Source: Cyathus striatus (taxonomy: Eukaryota; Basidiomycota; Agaricomycetes; Agaricales; Nidulariaceae). From it: a stretch of DNA of 64,000 bases. Both the position numbers and the translations under genes were made by a program. The notes below the pieces were generated by a model. That model was not told the origin of the DNA, made no database searches, and saw nothing but the letters and a program-made list of their open reading frames with translations. Below are positions 19,977-31,772 of the stretch, one piece after another. Within the stretch, counting starts at the first letter, position 1; the number at the start of each line of letters is the position of its first letter. The DNA is taken from assembly GCA_025738555.1 (NCBI GenBank), contig JAOVFP010000023.1, positions 558,001 to 622,000 on the forward strand. The letters are read 5' to 3'.

Positions 19977-22531
19977 TTAACACTGATCGAGAAGAGAGTT
20001 TTTGGGCCAAGCTTGATGGTAATCGTTTACCCAGGTTGTGAGGTTTGGATTTGTGTATGCTTCGATGTACCTGAGGTGATCTATCAGCGTCGTGCAAGCC
20101 ATGAAGTAGGAGCCACGGGTTTACGTGTTGATGTAATCCTCTGTTGGGAAGTCCTTTGGGTTGCACCCAATGTTAATTGCGTTTTGGAATTGATACACCC
20201 GAATGTAATCAACCCTCATATGAACCGGAAATGGAAGGTGGTCAAGGTCCACGGGTCCAAAGTTCCGCGACATTCCGAGATTTGCGATGAGGTACTGTTG
20301 CAAGCAATCAGAGCCTACACGAGCGATAACGTATTATGTGTGACATACCAAAGGTTCTTGAGGTACTGGTCGTTCAGAAATTTCTACGGCGGTATCAGGA
20401 CCAAGACCAGCTGCTTTCAGAGTCCATGAAACTTGATTGGTTGATATCCAAGTTATGTACTAGAGATATGCTTAGCATAAAAAGCAAGTACAATATAAAT
20501 ACTCACGCCGTCATCAAAACCTTGATAAACCCGTTACATCAGTTCCATAGTTTTTAAGTTGCAATTGGTGTATATATTTACCTGGTTTGTACTAGACACG
20601 ATATTAACTTCTAAATTGAAATGTAGCATATATCACATACCTCAAATCCATATATTGAATAGCAACCTCCGTCATCTTCGTAACAACTGGGATCCGTATT
20701 GGTCACCACGGATGTCGCTTGTTGGGTTACACTTCCAGTGAACGTATTAAGTTCAGAAATTGAAGGATCTGTGACTATCATGTTGTCCGAGTTGTTCGCC
20801 CATACATATCCCGCATTGAAAGGCTTGTGCAATAGGATGAGTAAAGCTTTAGAAACAAATCAAACATAATCACATACTGCCCACTGTGCAGACTGCGAGA
20901 CTTGAGCAACCAGTGAGTCTTGATTAATCTGGTCGTAAAAATGAAAATATGGCAGGAACTATACATGGCGGAAAACTCATACCTGTGCCTCAAATACATC
21001 AATTTCAGGAGCAGATCGACCAACAAATGTTCCATCTGGGTGTTTTGGGCCTGGGTGACTTTCGCCATTGCAAGTACATCGAGACAACCGTTGGCCAGGA
21101 AGGTACGATAAAATTCCGTTTTTTCCCGTGTCACCATTGATTGTCGCTGCTATGGGCTGCCCATTGATCGACTGGTTAGCGACTGTGCCAATATCACAAC
21201 TGTCGTAGGTATATGGCCACTTAGATAAGTGGAGTTAGGTAAGCTATCGACATGTGATGCAGTATCGCTCACCATGCCTCTAGAGTAGCTCCGTATCCAG
21301 CTCGCCCTAGATTCCCCATCGTCCACACAGCGGGCCACAGCCCCAGAATATTGTTAGCACCTGGAAGCGAGACATTGGTTTCAATGTACCCTCCGGTGAA
21401 ACAGAACTTGTTCCTATGGTTTCTTTAGAGAAGATTAGAAAGGTGCCAAAAAAATCCTACCAAGTAGATAGCAATCCTAAACAAGGACAGGTCAATAATT
21501 TTGGCGAGACACAATTCGACATATCAATCACCTCCTTCAAAGTTAAGATCGTGTGTTTCCTTTCGTGAAAGAGTAATGACTAAGTCCCCTCCTTCAGTAG
21601 TTATTGCCTCAGGATCATACCATTCAAGGTTGTTGGTAGCCTGCATATCGGTCAGGCAGGGCGGTCAATCAAATAAAAAGAGATGCTACACATACCCAGT
21701 AATGAAGATCGACAGCCTCCCAGTAGGGGTCATCTCCAGGATAAAAAGTACGACCGTCAGTATTGAACTCATCCGAGAATACAAGCTGAAGTTCCAGAGA
21801 AGGATCCGCCCAAGATTGCCTGGTGTACGCCTCTTTCGGGGTATCATTATCTATCAATCCAAAGTTTCCCGTCATAACAGGTACCTAAAAATGCATCTCA
21901 GCTAGCAGCACTAAGGGATTTTACTGCAAAACTGACCTGCCCACTGGCATTGAGGCCGCCAATGTTAAATGCGCCGAAATTTGAAAGATGAGTGGTAGTG
22001 TATATCTTAATCACCGGATAGCCGACGCTGCCATATATTTAATAAAAGTTGCTGTAGAAGGTGTAAGATAGTAGTACTTACAACAATGCTAAAAGGCCGA
22101 GACATAGAGTGACCAGGAATCCGACGTTCCACACCCTTTTGCGGAGATACGACGCATATCAAGACGGTCGATTGTATTTGGCAATATTCCAGCTGGGTCA
22201 TGAAGTTTGTCATCCACTGAATCAAAACCATCGTCCTCCACTAGACTCATTCGCCAAACCAAAGGATCAGAGGAGGCAGAAAACTATGAAAGTCAGTATT
22301 TCATTATGCACGCGACCACGACTGCGACGAACATGCGATGAGAGCCCAGTAAGACTGGAGCGCATCCCAGTCGGGTAAGGGGATGAATCATGGCTTATCT
22401 GTATCGCACTTGTGTTCAGTACCAATGGTGCCAGAGACGAGGATGTAATGACTTACCAGGTCAATCCATCGCTCTAAGTCCACAGGCGTTTCGCGCTTGC
22501 TTAGGATAGGCGTACTGGACATGGTGGACAT
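19977..22531 (-). CDS. KRE6: KRE6/SKN1-type beta-glucan synthesis protein (GH16), apparent frameshift near 22140
   Basis: Type II membrane protein of the secretory path, needed for beta-1,6-glucan in fungal walls. The start is ATG 22531 (MSTMSSTPILSKRETPVD). The cytosolic part includes DDKLHDPAGILPN, then one helix (WNVGFLVTLCLGLLALFVGYP). The luminal GH16-like domain follows: VFSDEFNTDGRTFYPGDDPYW, LHYW, CFTGGYIETNVSLPG and the catalytic segment APEIDVFEAQ. It continues with LYLIANLGMS and MRVDYIRVYQ, and ends YTNPNLTTW. The stop is 19977-19979. The frame of the conserved LHDP segment and that of the helix differ by one base at the aaaaggg run (plus 22134-22140), with no intron to explain it. 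Otherwise it looks intact. Confidence 0.88.
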
Positions 22532-23426
22532 GGTGAACTGGAAATGGCTGTGGCGGGAAAGTGAACCCCGCACAACAGGCTAAGGGAGGACGAAAGTTAC
22601 GACGACGATGACGATGAGAAGAGGGAAGAAAGGAGTGTATACAAGTGGGAACCAAACATTTGTATGACGAAACACACAAGGTCTACACCTGGCTAATAAT
22701 AGTCTGCAAACAGCAGGATGGAACAAGTTTGGAACAAGTTTTCCATTCTATTTCGGATTGTGATAAATGTACCCTAAAATGCCTTTTGTACCAATGTTTT
22801 CGACATGATTCAGAGCACAAAATGGGCATAGGAAACGAGTAATGAACGTCTGGAAGTTGCCGGAAGAAACTCAATACTGCGCACAAAGCCCGTGCAGGAG
22901 ATGACTTGACAAGTATCAAGTCGGAGGAAGATAGATTTGGCCCAGTGCCTGCGACGAGACGCCAACGGCAACATGCTTCTTGATCATCACTGGTTATTTT
23001 GGTTATTTTTGTCCGAGCAACCCCAAGAGCAACGCAAGACTCAGAATTCCAGCAAACATATTAAAGTGAGCGAGGTGCTGGAAATGGCGTGGTGCATTTG
23101 ATGACAGCGTACGAATCTGCGTGATAATGAACACAGAACAGCCATTGAGCGCGATGACGGGGTTGGTACAGAGGAACAAGCATGGCCGTGCGGCGTATCA
23201 TCCCCACCGCGGGCGTGCCCATCTATTCTTATACATTCTCACGCCCAGCACCTTAATAATTGTTGCGATGGTTGTCTGGTACTGTGATACCAACTGATAC
23301 CAACCTTCAAAGAACTACTTAATACAACGTACAATCTGCCACCATACCCGCACGCATCGTGAACGCAATCAGCAACGCAAACCGCATATCAGTTCTCCCA
23401 ACCAATTTACACACTCCACCAGAACT
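22532..23426. other. Long intergenic stretch, no gene supported
   Basis: About 900 bp between the KRE6 start and the GTPBP1 stop. It contains only short unassigned frames and a small direct repeat (two copies of ggaacaagtt near 22721-22738). It presumably includes the KRE6 promoter and the GTPBP1 3' region. Confidence 0.4.
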
Positions 23427-26139
23427 TCACAGGAGACGGGTTATGACTCCAAGCCCCTGAAAGATAAAAGTAGGTCATATATATGTACTGAGCCTGATCA
23501 TGTGTAAAAAAGACATACCTTAGTCTTCCCTTCTCTAAACAACAACTTCATACCCTCCTTAACGAATTCAGGATGAGAGATAAATTCAAATTGAACCGTA
23601 GCACGGTCCCCTGTTCTTAGGATACCCTGCGGATGATCCATTCCAATGATTCGTACAGTCTGTCGAACCGCCTGAATCATGATGTCCTTAGTCAGAGACA
23701 TAGGTCTAAACAACCATCGTCTTACCCCACAGTGTAGCATAGCCTGATTTGCATAGAATAAGTACTAAGCTAATTGTTTAATGCCATTTATGCTTACTTG
23801 ATAATTCTTCTGCAAGGTTGTGTTGTGACTATGTTGTTTTAAGCAGATGAATAGAAAAGTATTGCACAAAAACCCACTATAAAATCAAAACCTGACCCTC
23901 GAACTGGCGAATAGCTATACCATGGTATGAGTCATCCAACAAATGCAAAGATCAGTACATAGGTAACTTTCCTCGCGGTGGCTTATCCAGTTTGTTTACC
24001 AACACCATGCCTTTCCTAACATCAGCTCGCCTAATGCGTTTTAAAGCAAGCGAGACACATTGCCCTGCTTCAGCTGTGGTAACTGGTGCTCTTATGGAAA
24101 TTTCATGTAATATCGATGTGAAATCAAGTCTATAGATAACATACCGCTTTCGCTGCATACTTTTGATGACAGTGGTTTGAAAATTCCCATTAGAATCGGG
24201 ACCTAGAAGAACCGCGTCGCCTGCTTTGATACTTCCAGCATTTACTATACCGTTTACCACTGTTCCAACATACGGCACCGACCAAACCTCGGTCACCGAG
24301 TACTATAGGAACACGTTAAACCCATATCGACGAAAGAAAACCGAACAAATAACTTCAAAGGGCTGGTCTACATCAAACTTTTCTGCGTCTCTCTCGCTTG
24401 AAGGCAATAAATTCAAGAATGTCCGGACCTTGCTACCTTATGAAATTGAAGAAAATAAATAATATGTGGTTGACTTACGAATTCTAACCCTTCGCCTGTA
24501 ACGTTGGAGACCTGAAATATGGGACATAATCTGAAAACACCGGAAGGCAATTTAATTTATATCACAGAAACACATCGTTCTTTACCGTTCACTCCCGAAC
24601 GAAGTTGCTAGTTCAACAGCAGTTTCCACAGACTTCACAAATACCGGAGTTTTACTAAGAAATAAAGTCAATATACAATAACATGTCAGAGAGAACGCTT
24701 TACCGGCAACCTGGGCTTTGTAATATCTTCACAGTTTGTTTTACCGTCTCCGCTAGCTTATTCGATGGGGTCATGTCAATCTGGAATGAGACGTGTATTA
24801 GCAGTTTCCCTTCAAATTGATAGTTGTTAAACACACCTTTGTTATACAGACAACAACTGGAACATTGAGGGCAAGAGCAATAGCCAAGTGTTCCTTGGAC
24901 ATCCCTATCAATCCAGCGTTGGCTCCTACAATCAAAATTACACAGGAAGGAGCCCCTGATGTTAAACCATATAAAGTCGTCTTCAAATATCGTTCATGAC
25001 CTGCAAGGTCTAAAGTAACTTAATATTGTTACAGATGCCCAAGCAAGCGAATATGTATTTACCAATGAATGAAACTATCTTTGCGGATTGATTAGATATC
25101 TCCTCCCAACCCAGTTTTTCACGCCTTAGGACATCGGGATCTGCTGAGTTGGAAACATTGGGTAGTATTGCTTCCCCGCTAGGAGCAAAACCAAGAATCT
25201 CGACAAAGTGAGTAAGATCGATCGATACTTGTCAAAACAAAAAAAAAGAAAAGAAAGAAAAGCATAGATACCTCCATCCCAACACTAGAAGTCCGGCCGG
25301 TCTCTAATTCGTGTTTATGTCGGAACAACCCTACCCTTGCACGTCCACGGCCGTCGTCAAGTCCTCCTGAAGTTAGTGTTATGTAATACGGACGCAGCAC
25401 TAAGGATCTTTGTAACATACCGCGAGTAAGAACACCCAAGGTGGTAGATTTTCCACTGTCAACATTACCCACGACTGCGCAACGAACCTCCGGAGTAAGA
25501 GATACATTTGGAGGGGGGAGCCGCAACAACAGAGATATGCGTAGATGCGCAGCACGTGTCTTAAAAAGCGTTGACACCTTGGACCGATCAATTCTTAGTA
25601 GCTAACATCTGTGGAAGTGATTTACCTTTCCCCCAACCTCCTCCACTGCTTTGGTGATCTCATTTACAATTAGATTTATCTCTTGCTCAGATCGTATGTC
25701 TCCGCTCCAACCAGCTGTCTCATCATCGAGATTGCCAGAAAACAACTCATTGCGAGGTGGTTGTTCGCCTATTCGAAAAACGTATTCTCCATTATGTGAA
25801 GTGAGCAACTCTGCGATCATATCCCGGGCAACATCATGATCTGCAGATGCTTTGGATGTGAGAAGTTTCTGAGAAGTGTATTAATATGGATAACTTAAAA
25901 AGCAGGAAAAGGACAGGAACCAGGATCTTTTGCTCGACCTCGGAACCAGGATCTAATATCTCGTTCGTTCGAGTTGTTTCACCGTTTGCTGACCCTCCTA
26001 CATTCTTTGTCTTTCCCTTGGAAGACCGTGGATGTTTGATTTCCCTATCTTTATCAAGAAGAGCTTGGACGCGTTGCTTGGTCAACTCGCGATTATGTAT
26101 TTCGTCGATCTCGTTCTGAAAAGTGCGCAGGGTAGTCAT
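23427..26139 (-). CDS. GTPBP1: GTPBP1/GP-1-type translational GTPase
   Basis: EF-Tu-like GTPase. Animal GTPBP1 acts in mRNA turnover and ribosome rescue. The start is [19 protein letters not shown] at 26139. The motifs are GNVDSGKST (P-loop), [20 protein letters not shown] (switch I), [19 protein letters not shown] (G3) and ITKIDM (G4, split by an intron). [17 protein letters not shown] and SPGCRK distinguish GTPBP1 from HBS1 and EF-1-alpha. Domains 2 and 3 follow: [32 protein letters not shown] and [19 protein letters not shown]. The last exon reads GLGVITRLL and stops at 23427-23429. A disordered N-terminal segment of about 150 residues precedes the G domain. The family is missing from budding yeast. 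Confidence 0.88.
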
Positions 26140-26880
26140 GGGTAAATAGAATGCAAGATTGAAGGTCTGTTGAAGGTGGCTCTAAGAAAATCAGAAACGA
26201 TAATAAAGGAATGCTTGACCGAGTCAGATGCTGTCCAGTGTCGATATTATTTGACTCGAAAAGCGTTTAGATGACTCGTGTAATGTGTCTAGTAACGAAG
26301 ACAGGCACCAATGATTGCAGCTCAAACATGTCAGCATCAAGTCCTAAGATAAACGGCTCTCGCAGTCGGCGGAATATTGTTTGGCTATATGCTGCATCTT
26401 CTTCCAAATAAAACACTAGTGACTATATGTTCACGCGAATCAGCCATCTTGCGCTGGCTAATTCGCACAATTCACCACGTTAGAGAAGTTAACTACAAGG
26501 AATTCACGCTGAATAATAATAATAATAATAATAATAATTTGGCTAGCCTGTAGTACGTAGTCCTAGTCAACCTGTAGTTAGACGCTACTACCCTAGGCCT
26601 ATAAGTAGCATCATATGATCACGTGATACCATAAAACAATGCCTGTACTATTAGAGAACAATTGCTCGAGGTTATGGCAGAAATTGTCTCCTCCTTTAAT
26701 GAATCTGAACAGGTCCTATACTCTGCTTATTTATGACACAAATCACATTGTCGTTGTGGCGAACATTTAAAGGGTACCTCCGCATTTAGTGATACCGGAA
26801 AAGATCAGTTCTTCATTGTCTGAGCTACCTGCTATACCATTCTCTCGCCTTTGTTTAATCTTATTTTAATATCCTTCTAT
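26140..26880. other. Divergent intergenic region with a microsatellite
   Basis: About 740 bp between divergent starts. It contains nine AAT units (26512-26538) and AT-rich, stop-rich DNA. No gene is supported. Confidence 0.45.
26512..26538. repeat. (AAT)9 microsatellite
   Basis: Nine uninterrupted AAT trinucleotides in non-coding DNA, read directly from the sequence. Confidence 0.95.
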
Positions 26881-29020
26881 ATGTCTCGTCGTCCGACAGC
26901 ACAGATGGCACCGGGTCCATCGATTCCAAGGATCAGCGGCTCTTCTCCTGGTGCCTTCGATTCTACACAAATGGAGCGCCTCCTTCGTGTACCAGGCGCA
27001 AGGCTGACATTTGCTGTCTTTGATCCACGCGTTGCTATTGCCCAGGATATGCCAGATATGCGAAAACTTTCAATAAAAGAAGAACTTTATCGTCCAAAAC
27101 GCGTTGTTATCGAAACTTTTCCTACTGGCGAGAGTTTTTGGCGGTTCGTGCCTAGTGCTCGTAAGGCGGAAGGTGTCGTAGACGAAGGAACATGGCCTCG
27201 GCACATTGAGCTCTGTGGGTAAGCAGTTTTTGGCATCACTGGTTCTTGAAGATTTTATTTATTTACTTGACGTGAACAGGCAGATAGTGGAGTGCACTCG
27301 AGATCAATGGGATATTTATAAACTCGACCCATTATATGAATGCTTGGTTAGGATGCCTCCTTTGCTAAGCACAATTTCTCGTGTTACTGCAAGACCGCAT
27401 GCTGCTCATTCATCCCCGGCGGGAAAGAGGAGAATCACTTCTGTTTCTCCAGACCCCGATGCCAATACTCCTCCCCAGTCTCGGAAGCGAAGGATGAATG
27501 GTGAAGAAGTCAACTTAGAGGATGAGGATGAAGACGAAGATGAGGAAGAAGACGAGGTAGAGGATATGATCATTGACGATAGAAACCTCGGCACTCGAAG
27601 TTCGAGAGGCCCTTCTCGCAGAACAAAGATGCTCAAAGAACAAATACTCAAGCAAAGGGTAGAGCGACGAGAAAAGATTGCAAAGCGTGCGGAACGACTG
27701 GCTGACAAAAATGAATCCATGTTTACCTTTACAGACGCCAGTAATGACACTTCCAATTCATTTCCCGTCAATTTGCAAGGCAAACGGAAAGGTACATTCT
27801 TTTATTTCCTTGTACTCTATAATCTGCTAATACGCTCCTTTTCGAGTCAATTCACTGTTCGATTCTCTGCGATCCCCGGACGACACAGCATTTGGAGGCA
27901 CGAACGGTGACGACATCCCTCGAAACGGTGCCTATTATGCGCCATCCACGCAATATAAGCGCACTCGCACGGTTTCACCTTCAGCTGCGAAGCGTGAACT
28001 TGAATCAAAGCGACTTGAGAGAGAGAAGCAAAAAAGAGATCGCCGGGAAAAGGAACTCCATGCTCGACGAGAAGAGAGGCACCATCTCTTTATGCAGGAC
28101 ATGCTTGCTGACATTCAAGAATCAGCTCTGGGAGCGAATGGTGAGGATACACATTTTCTTTCCAAGCCTTGGTTGTTGATTTAGTTTAGGGGAGAAAATG
28201 ACATCAGACTGCGAACAGCAACATCAATCCGAAGACCAAGACAGTCATTCACGGAATGACAAAGGAGAATTAGACGAAGCACGAAGGTTAGCTGAAATCG
28301 AGGAATCTCGGCGGAAACTCGCGGAGCTAGAAAAAGATAGGCCGATTTGGGAGGAGATGGCACGAATACGACGAGAACAAGAAATAGCAGAGGAGAATGA
28401 GAGATGTGCAAGAGCCGAAGCTAAGAAGCGCGCTGAAGCTTTGAAGGCAGAACAAGCAAAACGAGAAAAAGCGGAGAAACAGGCAGCGGAGCTTAGGCGC
28501 CAGGAAGCGCTTATGCGTGAACAGGAAGCTCATGCGCGAAGAGAAAAGGAGAGACACCAACGACGGAAACGCTGGGCTCTGGGACCTTGGACAACCCAAA
28601 GAGCTCTTGAAAAATACAAGGTGCTGTGTGAGACTTTCGATAACGCCAAGTTCTCCGAGACAGAACCTCTCACGATAGATACTATACCTTGGCCTACTCT
28701 TCATTCTCCCACTACGTTTTCTGTTGAAGATGTTGATTGGACTGCCGTTGAAAACTTTTTCGAGGCAGTGAGATCGCATATGAGACCCCAGGACTACAAG
28801 GACTTTGTTCAGAGTAGCCATCGGCGATTCCATCCTGATCGGTGGCGGAGTCGTTCACTCTTGAAGAGTATTCTAGATGAGGCTGAGCGAGGGTGCATAG
28901 AAGTTGGTGAGTTATTGTATTGTGCATTTAATGTAGCAGAGAATAATAGATTGGACGATAGCGGCAAATACTGTTGCGCAGGCGCTAACGCCGCTATGGA
29001 GAGAGCTTACTGGACGATAA
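26881..29020 (+). CDS. Coiled-coil protein with a J-like C-terminal segment
   Basis: The start is ATG 26881 (MSRRPTAQMAPGPSIP). The N-terminal 180 residues look folded (WRFVPSARKAEGVVDEGTWP; QWDIYKLDPLYECLVRMP). Next come a nuclear-type basic patch (KRRITS; SRKRRMNGEE), an acidic run (EDEDEDEDEEEDEVED) and a second basic stretch. A long charged helix follows (28260-28580, rich in E, A, R, K). The end contains FVQSSHRRFHPDRW, like the HPD-bearing helix of J-like domains in NFKBIL1-type proteins. It finishes ANTVAQALTPLWRELTGR, stop 29018-29020, after a 3' intron at about 28907-28961. A DnaJ chaperone role is not established. It may be a nuclear protein given the basic/acidic make-up; this is inference. 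Confidence 0.75.
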
Positions 29021-29519
29021 AATGGACATTGGTTATGTATGGTCACCGGGGTGCCTAAAGCTTTGTATAGCGGTTGTTATTTACTCTACATTATCATACC
29101 TTTGTTTGAAACCTTGGAAACCTATGATTCTGAACAGTGAAAGGACGATCGAGCGCCCTCGTACCAGTAGTACGCTTAGTTCGGGCATGTGACGCCATGT
29201 GCTAAATAAGTTTAAGTTATGCGTGCGCCGTGCGTCAACCTCTTCACAGCACTTTGTCTCAAGAGCCAGTTTGTTCTGTTCACTTTCTCTACATCCTACC
29301 TGCCAGTATCAGGCGGGCGCCGCTCCTAGCCGCTGGCAACTTCAGTTGCTAGCTACGAAGCACGCTAGCTTGTTTTAAAACGATCTTGTTCTGTTTCTTT
29401 CGTTTTGCGAAACACTACCGGTCCCCAGGACGAGAACTAGGTTCTTTTGTACTATCTGCAGCACTCTTACCTATAAACCACCGCATATTCTGAACAAGTT
29501 CTGATCTGCACTTTTTATA
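29021..29519. other. Intergenic, no gene seen
   Basis: About 500 bp between two plus-strand genes. There is a short inverted-looking segment around 29325-29370 (agccgctggcaacttcagttgctagct). It presumably holds the terminator of the upstream gene and the promoter of the RING gene. Confidence 0.4.
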
Positions 29520-31538
29520 ATGTCTGCAATTGCTTCAAGTTCTCAAGACAATTCGGGAATTCGTAGGATTAGATCTGCGGGGGACTTGCCCCGGAGACCA
29601 GACCCTATTCAGGTTTTCCAAGACTCAAGAACAGAGGGGGGGGAGGTCAACACTGCAGAAATCGGCGGTAACATGCTTAATAACACAGGGCAACGTACTC
29701 AACTTCAGATCCCGCAACAAGGAAACAGATCGATTCCTGTGAATCTCAGTATACCCAGACCCAATACCTTACCTATTCAAACCGTACGACCTCCGCCACA
29801 GCGGTTATCCCAGCAAACGGGGCCACTTCATCGCAGAGTGATGGCTTACTTCGGTTTCGGACGTAGCGCCACCCCGTTGCGCAAGTCACAAGCTTCACTC
29901 GTCTGGAATTTACTGTGGGGATTTTCTCAGGTTTGTTCGACACATACTCGGTTTAAAATTTATTTTGATGCTCCTTTTCTACTTAGATTGTGACGATAAC
30001 CACTGTGCTTGTACTATCAGGAACACGATTCAAGAGTGCGTCGAATCCCAGATTAACCGAGTGGGCGGCCTGTGATCGTCCACTTGGTATATGGGGGTGT
30101 TTATGGTTAGGAAGAGTGATACTGGCTTCAATTCTAGCCTGCTGGGAGTTTAGTCGAGATCGTCAATCGTAAGTTGCTTTCAATGACCGCATGAACCACC
30201 ACTAAGGTGCACTAACTCGTTGCAATCAGCATTCGTAATCGAGTACCGGGAGTGGAAACCAGCACAGGACGTGCACCTGGTACTGGAAATGCTTCTTTAG
30301 GCTCCAATGCAATAGGAGGGCAAACAGACTTGGAAATGTTGCATAGTGATACTCCACCAGAGCCCAATCCGCTACCTCATTCACACCTTTATTCGCGGTA
30401 TGGCCTTCATTGTATCTTTGATGTTGTAATGGTTGACTGACGCCTATCATACGGAAGATTGACGCTTCTTTCTTCATTGCTTACACTTAGCTGGTTTCTT
30501 ACAGCGCACATTTTGGAATACACCTCGCTTAATACCTGCAGACACTCATCGCCACATCTATGGTGGCTTACATTTGGAATTCTGTGTATTATGTATTTTA
30601 TGGTTCTGGAGGTGATGCTCCTCGGGTTCATGGTGCTCATTGTGGCTCCAATCATATTTGTGAGCGACACCGTACAGTAGACTATGTTGATGCTGACTAC
30701 GAGCAGGTTTTCTGGAACATATTCTTAATATGTATAGGGAGACATCCAGTGCAGAACCCAGGAATGATCAGACCGGAAATTGGGAAACTACCTCGATCCG
30801 TGGTAGACCGGATTCCTCTTGTCATGTACATTCCTGCGCCGCCGGAGGCAACAACGTCGGCAGAGAAAATGCAAATGCTTTCTGTTCCAGAACCAGTCCA
30901 CTCGTATCCTCCTAAAGCACCGACTATCCCTGAAAATGTAGGTCGAAGGCGATTCAAGTTCCTGCGGCGAATTTCTAAGGCTGGGAAGAAGGGAAACAAG
31001 GGAGATCAAGGTGGGGATGGAGCGGTAGAAAAGGATGGAGACGATGCTGGTGAAGTGGGGGAGACATGGGAAGCAAACTGGGAGCGTGGAGAATATCCTT
31101 TCGTTGTGCTGGAAGGAAACCGAGCAACATGTGCTATTTGTTTGATGGATTTTGAAGAGCCTAAACGGAGGAGGGCAGCGGCTGAGGAGAGGTCGGAAGG
31201 AGTGGGCGGTGAACGGGGAGATGAAAACGGCAACGGACAAGGAACGGACAATATAAGGGAGGAGCGTCGAGCAGAGGAGATACGTTTACGGGATGCAGGG
31301 GAGGGAGCTCAGCCGCTTCGATTGTTGGAGTGTGGGCATGTATTCCATGTAAGTGTTGAGTTGGCTCTGTTCGCGGGAAAACAGCTGAAATATAAGATGG
31401 GAACAGAAAACATGCCTGGATCCATGGCTGACTGATGTATCTGGGCGATGTCCTGTCTGCCAACGCGCGGTTACTCTAACGGGAGGAGGGAAAAGAGGCA
31501 GAAGACGGCGGGGACGACGGGGAGACGGGCAAGAGTAG
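29520..31538 (+). CDS. Membrane RING-H2 E3 ubiquitin ligase with an enlarged RING loop
   Basis: Start ATG 29520, with a disordered Ser/Pro/Gln-rich N-terminus of about 115 residues. Membrane segments follow (SLVWNLLWGFSQIVTITTVLVL; GCLWLGRVILASILACW; LTLLSSLLTLSWFLTAHI; ILCIMYFMVLEVMLLGFMVLI). The cytosolic tail has PPEATTSAEKM, basic linkers and a RING-H2 domain: CAIC, then CGHVFHKTCLDPWL after an intron, then CPVC. The spacing between the second and third metal ligands is 63 residues, filled with charged low-complexity sequence; known RING fingers use about 9-39. The C-terminus is Arg/Gly-rich (GGGKRGRRRRGRRGDGQE), stop 31536-31538. It likely acts on membrane or secretory substrates, which are unknown. 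Confidence 0.82.
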
Positions 31539-31772
31539 TAGTGGACTGCTGTACTTGTACAGGGTATAATACGAGATGTAATAATAATAAGTGTATGTAT
31601 TGACGGGGGTGGGAGAGTGCAGCGCCGGATATGGAGGAGAGGATAGCCGGAGTGGGAGATTGTGAATGCTAGGGCGGGGATTGGCGGAGGACGGGATACG
31701 GATCACATGGGAGAGTATATTTAGATATAATATAAAATATGAAATTATTATTCTCCCATTCTCTCCAGGTCC

